The translations under genes were made by a program, and so were the position numbers. A stretch of 64,000 bases of DNA from positions 62,001 to 126,000 of the forward strand of contig CAVVHQ010000024.1 in NCBI GenBank assembly GCA_963748075.1, written 5' to 3'. The number at the start of each line of letters is the position of its first letter. Positions within the stretch are counted from its first letter, which is position 1. Shown here one piece after another: positions 1 to 7,188 of this stretch. Origin of the DNA: VRUE01 sp963748075. Lineage in GTDB: Bacteria; Actinomycetota; Thermoleophilia; Solirubrobacterales; 70-9. A model generated the notes under the pieces. That model made no database searches. It was not told the origin of the DNA and saw only the letters and a list, made by a program, of their open reading frames with translations.

Positions 1-350
1 TCGGACGGGAAGGCGGCCTGTCCACTTTCGAGTAGCGCGTGGGCGGACAGCCTCCGCCTGACACCATGCACGATGCACCCTGACGGCTCCTGCCTGCGCG
101 TGCCGGTCACACCCAAGGGCGATGACCGTCATGCTCGACAGAAGCCTCGCCTGGGCGCAGCTGCATCGCGGCGCGCATGCGTCGGCGCTGCTCGCTGTCC
201 TGCTCCCCGATTCCCCTGCGATTCCGCGCCACCCGTGGGCGGAACGAGAAAGATTACGGGTACTTCTACCTCCCTGTCAAGTCGCTTCGCGCCTTGACAG
301 GGAGGTAGAAGTGGGTGGCTCCAAACCCCCTCGTATGTCGTCTTGGGGGC
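1..350. other. Left flank of integrative element, no gene recognised
   Basis: I find no recognisable protein in this stretch. Short open frames exist on both strands but none shows a convincing start, ribosome site or family motif. It lies on the element side of the integrase, so it is probably mobile-element DNA continuing left of the window. Its one clear structure is the long perfect hairpin at 262-312. Confidence 0.4.
262..312. repeat. Perfect 20-bp inverted repeat, 11-nt loop
   Basis: The arms 262-281 and 293-312 are exactly complementary over 20 bp and enclose an 11-nt loop. There is no T-run after either arm, so it is not a classical intrinsic terminator. It sits 38 bp upstream of the probable start of the xis-like gene, and may be a regulatory or processing hairpin of the integrative element. 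Confidence 0.7.
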
Positions 351-782
351 ATGACGGCGGTGGTTGCAATGACTGACCGGCGCGCGCTTCGCGCGGGCGA
401 CGACCTTCGCCCCAACGATCTGATCAGCGCCGCCGATGCAGCGTCCATCGCCGGGCGCAGCATTCGCACGATCCGTCGCGCGTACCGTGCCGGGAAGCTG
501 CTCGCCTACCGGGACGGCAACGGGCATGGTGTTCGTATTCGCTACAGCGACCTGCTGCGGTGGATGACCGCGCAGGCCGTCGGGCCCGTCGCGGAAAGCG
601 AGGACCTCGCGGCAGCAACCGCCCGGCCGGTGAGGCAGGTCAACGTCAGCGGAAGGAATGCAGGGGGCGTCACCAGCGATAGCCTCGCGCTGCTCAAAGC
701 TGCGCGGCGTCGGCGCGGCGGCGGGCGCGGTTCCGCTTCCGGGCGGCGTGCTGCGGGCTCGACGCCCTCTCGGCGGGCTTGA
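351..782 (+). CDS. Excisionase/MerR-like helix-turn-helix protein
   Basis: Small basic protein of about 143 aa. Its N-terminal half has the winged-helix pattern of excisionase-type DNA-binding domains (LISAADAASIAGRSIRTIRR, then a wing with YRDGNGHGVRIRYSDLLRWM). The C-terminal third is Arg/Gly-rich and low in complexity. It converges on the integrase and their 3' ends overlap by 89 bp, the usual layout of recombination directionality factors beside tyrosine integrases. The ATG at 351 follows a G-rich stretch; a GTG at 315 or ATG at 369 are alternatives. I infer an Xis-like or regulatory role; the sequence supports only DNA binding. Confidence 0.65.
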   Translation: MTAVVAMTDRRALRAGDDLRPNDLISAADAASIAGRSIRTIRRAYRAGKLLAYRDGNGHGVRIRYSDLLRWMTAQAVGPVAESEDLAAATARPVRQVNVSGRNAGGVTSDSLALLKAARRRRGGGRGSASGRRAAGSTPSRRA

Positions 783-2139
783 ACGGTTCGCCTTCCACTG
801 ACTCCCTCGCCTGCTTGCACTCCTGCTCCAAGTCGATGGGGTCGGTCCCGGTATAGCGGGCGATGATGTGCGAGTAGTACTTCTGAAGCGTCTGCACATC
901 ATGCCCGGCCCACGCTGCGAGGTTGTGCAGGTTCATCCCGTGAGTCGTCATGACAAGGGTCGAGTGAAGCGCCATCGATATCGCCGTATGCCGACAGTCG
1001 TAGATGGTCATCGTCGCCAGTCCCTTCGGCGCGCCTTTCGCCTTGGCCGCGATCTCCCTGGCTGGTCGCCACACCCTCGCCGCCCAACGGTCATAGTCGT
1101 TCTTGCTCCATGCCAGCGGAACCGGCTCGTCCTCGTCCTCGGGCTGGGTCCACGCGGGTCCATCCTCACGGAGGACGGGAAAGACCAAAGCTTGGTCGGG
1201 TTGCGTGCCCCAGCGGTCCTCCAACGCCTCCCGGTAGTTGAGCAGCCGGTCGCGAGCATTGCTCAGAAGCAGGGCCGCGCGAGCGCCGGTCTTCAGACCG
1301 GCGATGTTGTCGTCGTCCTCGCGCCCCCGCTGTAGCTCGACGGTGTTGGAGTGAAGGCCTTCCCAGGAGGCCGAGTAGAGCCACTCCGAAGGACGGGCGG
1401 CAACGGTAAAGCCCATCGCCGCGACCAGGGCGGCGTCGCGCAGCGGCAGCAGGTCGTCCCGCGCTGGCCGGTTCAGCACCGCCTCGATGATCCGCTCCAA
1501 GCCGTAGGCGTCCGCTGCGTAGGTGAGGCGCTTCTTCTTCTGCGCTGGAATCTGGAACAGGCCGGAGACCTCGACCGTCAGCCCGTTCGGATACCGCGCC
1601 CGGCCCCAGCGCAGAACGGCCCGCAGCAGCTTCAAAATCTCCGCTCGGTTCGAGGCGGGAACGCCTTCGGTGACGAGTGAATCCTGAAAGCGGGCGATGA
1701 TCGACTGGTCCTGCGAGAGGCGGTCGAGGCGCACCTGGGCAATCGGGCGGCACGCGATCTCGCGGTCCCACATGCGCGTAGCCTTTTCGCCATATCCCGG
1801 CGAAAGGGTTGAGAGATGCTTGACCACCCATTCGTTGAACACCTCGTGAACCGTCATTGCCGAAGCGGCGTCCACCTTCTGCACCGCGCCATCGGCCCCA
1901 ACGATCTCTTGCACCTCGGCGGAGAAGCTGCGAGCGCCGTCAAGCGCGCGGTCGAGCGAGCCCAGCTTGCGGGCGCTGAACGATTTCGAGCGCTGCCTCT
2001 TGACGCCGTTCTCGTCCGCCTCGCGCCAGCGCACCTTGTAGCCGACCAGCTCATCGGCCTCCGTCGATAGGCCGAAAACGGCGTCAGGCAGCTCGTTGCC
2101 CCGGTGATCGACGCCGATTTCTCTGAGCTTCAGAGCCAT
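694..2139 (-). CDS. Phage-type tyrosine integrase
   Basis: Site-specific tyrosine recombinase of about 481 aa. The C-terminal catalytic domain shows an Arg box (IYDCRHTAISMAL), a His box (LAAWAGHDVQTLQKYYSH) with the nucleophilic Tyr in QKYYSH, and an upstream Arg region near ARPSEWLY. The N-terminal half would hold the core-binding and arm-binding domains. The protein is transcribed away from tRNA-Ile, whose 3' end lies about 140 bp upstream, the standard arrangement for an element integrated into a tRNA gene. I chose ATG 2139 because the conserved-looking part starts there; ATG 2193 and 2217 are in frame but would translate the repeats at 2140-2187. Confidence 0.9.
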   Translation of the reverse strand: MALKLREIGVDHRGNELPDAVFGLSTEADELVGYKVRWREADENGVKRQRSKSFSARKLGSLDRALDGARSFSAEVQEIVGADGAVQKVDAASAMTVHEVFNEWVVKHLSTLSPGYGEKATRMWDREIACRPIAQVRLDRLSQDQSIIARFQDSLVTEGVPASNRAEILKLLRAVLRWGRARYPNGLTVEVSGLFQIPAQKKKRLTYAADAYGLERIIEAVLNRPARDDLLPLRDAALVAAMGFTVAARPSEWLYSASWEGLHSNTVELQRGREDDDNIAGLKTGARAALLLSNARDRLLNYREALEDRWGTQPDQALVFPVLREDGPAWTQPEDEDEPVPLAWSKNDYDRWAARVWRPAREIAAKAKGAPKGLATMTIYDCRHTAISMALHSTLVMTTHGMNLHNLAAWAGHDVQTLQKYYSHIIARYTGTDPIDLEQECKQARESVEGEPFKPAERASSPQHAARKRNRARRRADAAQL

Positions 2140-2187
2140 AGGTGGGAACCAGTTTAGCCGATTTTGTTCCCACCTATGTTCCCACCT
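2137..2187. promoter_or_regulatory. Three 10-bp half-sites upstream of integrase
   Basis: The decamer GTTCCCACCT occurs at 2166-2175 and 2178-2187 and inverted at 2140-2149. The inverted pair extends to a perfect 13-bp arm (2137-2149 with 2166-2178). It lies between the integrase start and the tRNA 3' end, so it could be arm-type integrase or excisionase sites, or an operator controlling int. Confidence 0.6.
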
Positions 2188-2281
2188 CGCCATACTGAGG
2201 CAGACGGCGTTCCGCATTTCGACTGCTGTGCTGGCGATAAAACCGCTCTAGCTAGCAGTTTGCGCTGCATGGGCTTCTTAG

Positions 2282-2355
<74 letters not shown>

Positions 2356-2403
2356 GAGACGTGGCGATGATAGCGGCAGGCCGCCGGCCTCCGCACGGCG
2401 TGC

Positions 2404-3279
2404 TCAGCCGCGGCGGCCGGCCAGCCGGCGGGCCAGGGCGAGGGCTTCGTCGAGCTCGGCGAAGCGAATCTCCACGGCGACCTCCTCCCCCCTCGGCCGC
2501 ACCTTCACCTCGTGGCCGAGCGCCGACTCCAGCCGGTCGGCGGCGTCGCGCAGCGCTTCCGCCTCCTCGGCGCCGATGCGCCTCCTCGACTCCCCGCGCC
2601 TCTTTGGCTGGCTGGCCAGCTTAACCCTGTTCTCGGTCTCCCGCACCGACCAGCCGCCCTTCGCCGCGGTGCGGGCGAGGCGGCGACGGACGTCGTTGCC
2701 GGAAGCGCCGAGCAGCGCCCGCCCGTGGCCCTCGCTCAGCTCGCCCGACTCGAGCAGGTCGAGCGCCTCGTCGGGCAGGTCGAGCAGGCGGATCAGGTTG
2801 GAGACGGCGGGGCGGCTGCGGCCGATGCGGCGTCCCAGGGCCTCTTTGGAGAGGCCGAGGTCGTCGACCAGGGCCGCGCAGGCGCGCGCCTCGTCGACCG
2901 GGTTGAGGTCCTCGCGGACCACGTTCTCGATCAGCGCCACCTCGAGGCGCTCGGCCTGCTCGGAGTCGCGGACGACCGCCGGCACCTTCTCCAGGCCGGC
3001 TTGCCTCGCCGCTCGCCAGCGGCGCTCGCCGGCGATCAGCTCGTAGCCGCCGTCGGGAAGGGGGCGGACCAGGAGCGGCTGCACGACGCCGCTCTGCTCG
3101 ATCGAGGAGGCGAGACCGGCCAGCGCCTCGGGATCGAACTTGGTGCGCGGCTGGCTCGGGTTCGGCACGATCGTCTCGACCGGCAGCTCCCGCAGCTCGC
3201 CCACCTGCTCCGCCGCGGCGGCTTCCGGCAGGATGGCCGCCAGCCCGCGGCCCATACCGCGCCTCGTGCCGCTAGCCAC
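2404..3279 (-). CDS. parB: ParB chromosome-partition CTPase
   Basis: ParB/Spo0J of 291 aa binds parS sites near the origin and spreads as a CTP-dependent clamp for chromosome segregation. Visible are an N-terminal ParB/Srx domain with the nucleotide-binding motif GERRWRAAR (about residues 84-92), the ENVVREDLNPVDEA segment, and a central helix-turn-helix (LSKEALGRRIGRSRPAVSNLIRLL). A C-terminal dimerisation region follows. GTG start at 3279 overlaps the parA stop by 8 bp, so the two are translationally coupled. The likely parS is at 6563-6576. Confidence 0.97.
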   Translation of the reverse strand: MASGTRRGMGRGLAAILPEAAAAEQVGELRELPVETIVPNPSQPRTKFDPEALAGLASSIEQSGVVQPLLVRPLPDGGYELIAGERRWRAARQAGLEKVPAVVRDSEQAERLEVALIENVVREDLNPVDEARACAALVDDLGLSKEALGRRIGRSRPAVSNLIRLLDLPDEALDLLESGELSEGHGRALLGASGNDVRRRLARTAAKGGWSVRETENRVKLASQPKRRGESRRRIGAEEAEALRDAADRLESALGHEVKVRPRGEEVAVEIRFAELDEALALARRLAGRRG

Positions 3280-4030
3280 GTCTCACCAGCTCCTCCGCCA
3301 AGGCCTGATAGGCGCTGGCCCCCGGCGACGAGGGGGCGTGCTCCGTCACCGGCACGCCAAAGCTCGGAGCCTCGGCAAGGCGGACGCTTCGCGGTATGAC
3401 GGTCTCGAACACCATCTCGGGGAAATGCTCGCGCAACTCTCGCTCTACGTCTCGCGCAAGTCGCGTGCGCTCATCGTGCATAGTGATCAACAGGCCCGAC
3501 ACCATCAGCGAGGGGTTCAGCTCGCGGCGGATCATGCCGAGGGTGTCGAGGAACTGGACCAGGCCCTCCAGCGCCAAATACTCTGCTTGGACCGGCACGA
3601 TCACCCGATCGGCTGCGACCAGGGCATTGACCGTAACCGGGCTCAAGGAGGGGGGGCAGTCGAGCACGGTGAGGGAGAATCGCTCGCGGACGGGTCCCAG
3701 CCGCTCGCGCAACCGCGTCTCTGCGCCATCGATGCGTGGCAACTCCACGGCGGCACCGGCGAGATCGCGACTAGCGGGAACCAGCCAGAGGTTGTCAGGT
3801 CCGCCGGGCCGGGCGGCCTCGGCAACAGAGATATCCCCGACGAGGCAGTCGTAGGAGGACGGATGGGAATCGCGGTCACCCGCAAGGCCCACGGTGGCGT
3901 TGCACTGGGGATCCAGGTCGACGAGCAGCGTTTGAGAGCCGCTCGCCGCGGTGCACGCGGCCAAATTGACCGCCGTGGTCGTCTTGCCGACGCCGCCCTT
4001 TTGGTTCGCTACCGCGTAGACGAGGCCCAT
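3272..4030 (-). CDS. parA: ParA/Soj chromosome-partition ATPase
   Basis: Walker-type ATPase of 252 aa working with ParB to move origins. It begins MGLVYAVANQKGGVGKTTTA, the deviant Walker A motif at residues 9-17. Walker A' (LLVDLDPQCNATVG) and Walker B (LTVLDCPPSL) follow. An upstream in-frame extension reaches into the palindrome at 4050-4142 and is unlikely to be translated. It lies downstream of rsmG, separated only by that palindrome. Confidence 0.97.
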   Translation of the reverse strand: MGLVYAVANQKGGVGKTTTAVNLAACTAASGSQTLLVDLDPQCNATVGLAGDRDSHPSSYDCLVGDISVAEAARPGGPDNLWLVPASRDLAGAAVELPRIDGAETRLRERLGPVRERFSLTVLDCPPSLSPVTVNALVAADRVIVPVQAEYLALEGLVQFLDTLGMIRRELNPSLMVSGLLITMHDERTRLARDVERELREHFPEMVFETVIPRSVRLAEAPSFGVPVTEHAPSSPGASAYQALAEELVRRG

Positions 4031-4049
4031 GGAGGCGCAGCCTAGTGAG

Positions 4050-4142
4050 GGTGGTGTCGGGTGTACCTCGCCCGGACAATCGCCGCCCTGATCAGGCCGG
4101 CGATTTGAGTATCCGCCCGTCCGAGGGACACCCGACACCACC
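4050..4142 (-). repeat. Composite palindrome family A, copy 1
   Basis: The outer arms 4050-4064 and 4128-4142 are perfectly complementary over 15 bp and unique to this locus. Inside, read on the minus strand, is the family A core: gggcggatactcaaa, then an inner stem-loop, then ttgtccgggcga. The inner stem here is tcgcc/ggcga, different from the other copies but still paired. The element starts directly after the rsmG stop codon and ends 20 bp before parA. Confidence 0.85.
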
Positions 4143-4853
4143 TCAGCCGCGCGGCCGCTTCTTCGCCATGCCCGGGCGGCGGGGGAGATCGGCGGGGGCG
4201 GGACCGACCTTGCGGATCAGGTGCAGATGGCGGTGCTTGCTGCCCGCCCGGTCGCCCACATCGAGGACACGCTCGGGGCGCATCGCGAGCTGCTCCGACG
4301 CGCGAGCCAGCTGCTGCTCCTCTTCGCGGTCGCGTTTGCCCTTCCAGGCGACGAGGACGCCTCCCTCGCGCAGGAGCGGGGAGGCCAGCTCGGCCAGCGT
4401 CGAGAGGCGGCCCACCGCGCGAGCGGTCACAGCGTCGTAGGACTCGCGAGCCTCGCCGGCGGCGACCTCCTCCGAGCGGGCGTTGACCACGCGGGCATTG
4501 GAGATTCCGGAGGCTGCGATGGCTCGCCGCATGAACTCGCACTTGCGGGCCACGGACTCCATCAGCTCAACCTCCGCTCGAGGTAGAGCCACGGCGAGGA
4601 CGAGGCCCGGAAACCCTGCTCCAGAGCCGATGTCGGCTATGCGGCGGGCCTTGCGAAGGTCCTCGACCTCCAGCCCGGTGAGGCTATCCTCGACGTGGAC
4701 CCGCCAAGCCCGCTGGGGATCTCTCACCGAACTGACCGACGCCCTCTCTTCCCTAAGCAGCTCAAGCACGGTCGTGAGCTTCGCCCTCTGTTCTGCGCTG
4801 AGGCCGGGCGGGGGTAGGGGTGGAACGTCTTGTACTTTTTTTGCGGGGCGCAT
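4143..4853 (-). CDS. rsmG: RsmG 16S rRNA m7G methyltransferase
   Basis: RsmG (GidB) methylates N7 of a G in the 530 loop of 16S rRNA using SAM. The class I SAM site is clear (ARRIADIGSGAGFPGLVLAV), followed by ARSEEV and the DAVTARAV motif. The C-terminus is Lys/Arg-rich. The start is uncertain. The ATG at 4853 has a modest GTGAGG upstream, but the frame stays open to GTG 4922 and TTG 4925, overlapping the jag stop. That upstream stretch, and the first residues from 4853, are encoded by palindrome B1, so the N-terminus of this RsmG is at least partly repeat-derived. Gene order jag-rsmG-parA is canonical. Confidence 0.92.
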   Translation of the reverse strand: MRPAKKVQDVPPLPPPGLSAEQRAKLTTVLELLREERASVSSVRDPQRAWRVHVEDSLTGLEVEDLRKARRIADIGSGAGFPGLVLAVALPRAEVELMESVARKCEFMRRAIAASGISNARVVNARSEEVAAGEARESYDAVTARAVGRLSTLAELASPLLREGGVLVAWKGKRDREEEQQLARASEQLAMRPERVLDVGDRAGSKHRHLHLIRKVGPAPADLPRRPGMAKKRPRG

Positions 4854-4915
4854 CTCGGACGGCCTCACCCTGTCTTCAAGAAAAGTTAAGTGAAACCCCT
4901 GCCCCCGCCCGGCCT
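4801..4915 (+). repeat. Composite palindrome family B, copy 1
   Basis: Arms 4801-4821 and 4895-4915 pair over 21 bp with one T-G wobble. The core carries cgtcttgtac at 4826-4835, a T-run, an inner region with ctcggacggcc, and aaaagttaag on the far side. The right arm ends on the first base of the jag stop triplet and the left arm lies in rsmG codons, so the element occupies the jag-rsmG junction and is open in the rsmG frame. Confidence 0.85.
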
Positions 4916-5397
4916 CACTCACCAACCAAAGGAGCGACGATCACGCACCGGCGCGGCTCGTCCCCTTCGCTGAACGTCTCGATCCCGGGCCGCTCCTTGA
5001 GGTGCTCGTGGACGACGCGCCGTTCCTGGGCGCTCATCGGGTCCATCTCGACACTCGCGTTGTGCTCCAGCGTCTGGTCTGCGGCTCGATCGGCCCGCGC
5101 CGTGAGCACCTCGCGACGGCGCTCCCGGTAGCCGGACGCGTCGAGCACGACCCGTTTGCGCTCGCGCAGCCCCCGAAATGCAGCCTGATAGCAGAGGAGC
5201 TGCACGGCGTCGATCGTCTGCCCGCGCTTGCCGATCAGCAACCCGTAGTCGTCGCCCCCGACCACGGCGGCGTCGATTCGCTCGTCGTCCTCGCGAACCT
5301 CGACCTCCCCGTCGAGGTCGAGCCCGTCCAGGACCGCCTCGACGACCTCCCTCACCCGCTCCGCGGGCTCTTCCGGCCAATCCCCGTTTCCACTCAT
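4915..5397 (-). CDS. jag: Jag/KhpB RNA-binding protein (KH-R3H)
   Basis: Protein of 160 aa with a type II KH domain (GLLIGKRGQTIDAVQLL contains the GxxG loop) followed by an R3H domain (ASGYRERRREVL to PRRCVIVAP, with the RRVVHEHLK helix). Jag/KhpB proteins bind RNA and influence cell elongation and division in Gram-positive bacteria. The N-terminal Jag_N domain is absent, giving the short actinobacterial form. ATG 5397 was chosen; the in-frame extension to 5478 is translated palindrome A2 and probably not real. It lies between yidC and rsmG in the usual order. Confidence 0.93.
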   Translation of the reverse strand: MSGNGDWPEEPAERVREVVEAVLDGLDLDGEVEVREDDERIDAAVVGGDDYGLLIGKRGQTIDAVQLLCYQAAFRGLRERKRVVLDASGYRERRREVLTARADRAADQTLEHNASVEMDPMSAQERRVVHEHLKERPGIETFSEGDEPRRCVIVAPLVGE

Positions 5398-5441
5398 GTG
5401 CGCCACCCTACCTCCAAACAAAGCTGTGGGGATCGGGTTGA

Positions 5442-5532
5442 GCGGGGATCGGTGCCCCTCGAACGGGCGGATACTCAAAGTGCCGAGCTAATTAGCGAGG
5501 CACTTGTCCGGGCGAGGGGCACCGATCCCCGC
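5442..5532 (+). repeat. Composite palindrome family A, copy 2
   Basis: Perfect 20-bp arms 5442-5461 and 5513-5532 unique to this locus. Core segments gggcggatactcaaa at 5465-5479 and ttgtccgggcga at 5504-5515 flank an inner hairpin 5480-5503 (gtgcc/ggcac plus gct/agc). It lies 6 bp downstream of the yidC stop codon and 45 bp before jag. Core orientation is opposite to transcription here. Confidence 0.88.
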
Positions 5533-5538
5533 CCCGCC

Positions 5539-6294
5539 CTACCGCCGCCGCTTCTTCTTTTTTTTCGGCGGTTTGGGAGGAGGCTTGGCGGCGGCCACCT
5601 CCTCGGGAGTGGCAACGTGCGGCGCCGGGATCAGCCGCTGGATCGTGTACTGCTGGCCGATCGTCCAGATGTTGGTGGTGATCCAGTAGAGGACGAGGCC
5701 GGCCGGGAAGCTGATGATGAAGGGAACGAAGATGAACGGCAGCGCGAACATCAACATGCGCTGGTTTTTGTCGGCGGTCACCGACATCACCAGGCCGGAG
5801 ACCAGCTGGGTGCCGACGTAGAGGATGAGCAGCGCGATCAGTTCGCCTCCGGTCGCCTTCGCGGTCAGGTCGTTGATGAAGAGGAAGGACGCTTCGCTGC
5901 CGCATTCGCCCGCCTTGCAGCCGATGTCGGCGGGCAGCTCGTGGCGGAGGACGTAGAACAGGGTGATGAAGATCGGCAGCTGGGCCAGCAGCGGGATGCA
6001 GGAGGCGAACGGGTTGACTTTGTTCTCTTTGTAGAACGCCATCATCTCCTGCTGCATGCGCTGTTTGTCGTTTTTGTACTTGGCCTGGATCTCTTTGATC
6101 CGCGGCTGCAGCGCCTGCAGCGCCCGCATCCCTTTCAGCGATTTGTAGGTGAGCGGGATCAGCAGCGCCCGGGTGGCGATCGTCAGCGCGATGATCGACA
6201 TCCCCCAGCTCAGCCCGGCGTTGTCGTGGAAGAACTGCAGGACTTCGTTGGCGATGTCGATCAGCGGCTGCAGGATGTTGGCCACCGGGATCAC
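5539..6294 (-). CDS. yidC: YidC/Oxa1 membrane insertase
   Basis: Insertase of 251 aa that places proteins into the cytoplasmic membrane, alone or with SecYEG. The YidC/Oxa1 signature is seen (IPLTYKSLKGMRALQALQP, then KYKNDKQRMQQEMMAFYKEN, the cytoplasmic hairpin). Five hydrophobic segments follow the Gram-positive/actinobacterial plan without a large periplasmic domain. The C-tail is strongly basic (PPKKKKKRRR), probably ribosome-contacting. The GTG start at 6294 has GGGAGG 7-8 nt upstream and overlaps the yidD stop as GTGA. Confidence 0.97.
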   Translation of the reverse strand: MIPVANILQPLIDIANEVLQFFHDNAGLSWGMSIIALTIATRALLIPLTYKSLKGMRALQALQPRIKEIQAKYKNDKQRMQQEMMAFYKENKVNPFASCIPLLAQLPIFITLFYVLRHELPADIGCKAGECGSEASFLFINDLTAKATGGELIALLILYVGTQLVSGLVMSVTADKNQRMLMFALPFIFVPFIISFPAGLVLYWITTNIWTIGQQYTIQRLIPAPHVATPEEVAAAKPPPKPPKKKKKRRR

Positions 6295-6569
6295 GTGCGT
6301 GCCTCCCGCCGGCGGTGGTACTCGGCCGGGTCGACGGGGCCGACCCGCAGGGTGAAGCGATCGGGGACCGGGTCGAAGCCACCGTGGCTGAGCGGGTTGC
6401 AGCGCAGCAGGCGCCACGCGGCGAGCAACAGGCCGCGCATGACGCCGAAGCGGCGAATCGATTGGGCGGCGTAGGCGGAGCAGGTCGGCTCGTAGCGACA
6501 GCGGCGGGGCAGCGAGGGCGACACCCAGCGCTGATAGGCGGCGATCGGGGCGAGCAGCACGCGTTTCAC
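6291..6569 (-). CDS. yidD: YidD membrane-insertion efficiency factor
   Basis: Small protein of 92 aa of the YidD (DUF37) family, which assists YidC substrates at the membrane. The family core is intact: YQRWVSPSLPRRCRYEPTCS with three conserved Cys (RCRYEPTCS and LLRCNPLSHGGFDPVP). It overlaps rnpA by 4 bp (GTGA) and yidC by 4 bp, so all three are coupled. The rnpA/yidD overlap also contains the probable parS site. Confidence 0.96.
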   Translation of the reverse strand: MKRVLLAPIAAYQRWVSPSLPRRCRYEPTCSAYAAQSIRRFGVMRGLLLAAWRLLRCNPLSHGGFDPVPDRFTLRVGPVDPAEYHRRREART

Positions 6570-6576
6570 GTGGAAC
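6563..6576. promoter_or_regulatory. Probable parS site for ParB
   Basis: GTTTCACGTGGAAC matches 13 of the 14 inner positions of the universal bacterial parS 16-mer (TGTTTCACGTGAAACA). It lies across the rnpA/yidD overlap, about 0.6 kb from dnaA and 3 kb from parAB, where origin-proximal parS sites are expected. I saw no second copy by eye. Confidence 0.75.
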
Positions 6577-6931
6577 GCTCCCCAGCCGTGGTCTGGCTCA
6601 ACGCCTCTTCGATGCTCGACCGCACTCCGTCCGTGCCCTTCCGCTCGATCAGGGGGCCGATCTCCGGGCGCGCCACGAGGACGAAGTCGTAGCGCGCCGG
6701 AAGGCGGTCCGCGAGCGCCCAGAAAGCCTCCCGTAGCGCCCGCTTCACCCGATTTCGCTCCGCAGCTCCGCCGACCTTGCGGCTCACTGAGACGCCCATC
6801 CTCACATCCCCCCGATCCTCGTCCCCGCGGGGGAAGCTGTAGAGCACCAGGTAACGAGTGGCGTGGGAGGAGCCGTCGCGATAGACGCGGTCGAACTCGC
6901 CGCTGCGCGAAAGGCGGCGTCGCTTCGACAT
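6566..6931 (-). CDS. rnpA: RNase P protein component
   Basis: The 121-aa protein cofactor of the RNase P ribozyme, which trims tRNA 5' ends. The RNR motif and its helix are clear (SRKVGGAAERNRVKRALREAF), followed by the YDFVLVARPEI strand. It begins MSKRRRLSRSGEFDRVYRDG, the conventional N-terminus. It is 2 bp downstream of rpmH and overlaps yidD. Confidence 0.97.
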   Translation of the reverse strand: MSKRRRLSRSGEFDRVYRDGSSHATRYLVLYSFPRGDEDRGDVRMGVSVSRKVGGAAERNRVKRALREAFWALADRLPARYDFVLVARPEIGPLIERKGTDGVRSSIEEALSQTTAGERST

Positions 6932-6933
6932 CT

Positions 6934-7068
6934 CTACGGGGTCAGCCGCGTGCGGCCTTTGCGTCGCCGCCGCTTCAGGATCGCCCGGCCGCTGCGCGTC
7001 CGCATTCTCGCCCGAAAGCCGTGAGTCTTGGCCCGCTTTCGCCTCTTCGGCTGGTAAGTCCGCTTCAT
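6934..7068 (-). CDS. rpmH: 50S ribosomal protein L34
   Basis: The 44-aa highly basic L34 protein starts MKRTYQPKRRKRAKTHGF and ends in a KRRRRKGRTRLTP tail. In-frame codons upstream of 7068 lack conservation, so ATG 7068 is the start. It heads the minus-strand rpmH-rnpA-yidD-yidC-jag-rsmG-parA-parB series and is divergent from dnaA. A -10-like TATACT lies only 10 nt before the ATG, suggesting a very short or absent leader. Confidence 0.98.
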   Translation of the reverse strand: MKRTYQPKRRKRAKTHGFRARMRTRSGRAILKRRRRKGRTRLTP

Positions 7069-7078
7069 TGGCCGTCGC

Positions 7079-7084
7079 AGTATA
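7079..7084 (-). promoter_or_regulatory. -10 box of rpmH
   Basis: TATACT on the minus strand ends 10 nt before the rpmH ATG. The -35 region is weak. The position predicts a transcript starting within about 4 nt of the initiation codon. Confidence 0.55.
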
Positions 7085-7188
7085 CGGACGCCCGCTCCGA
7101 CGGTGGACCGCGCAGCTCGAATCTTTCCTTCGGGATTTGCGACCGGGCCCAGCTCAGGCCTCACGGCGGCCGCTATCGTCGCTCGCCG

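Noticed and set aside
122..376. Small protein of 84 aa at the left end
   Set aside because: No ribosome site or recognisable family, and it runs through both arms of the hairpin at 262-312.
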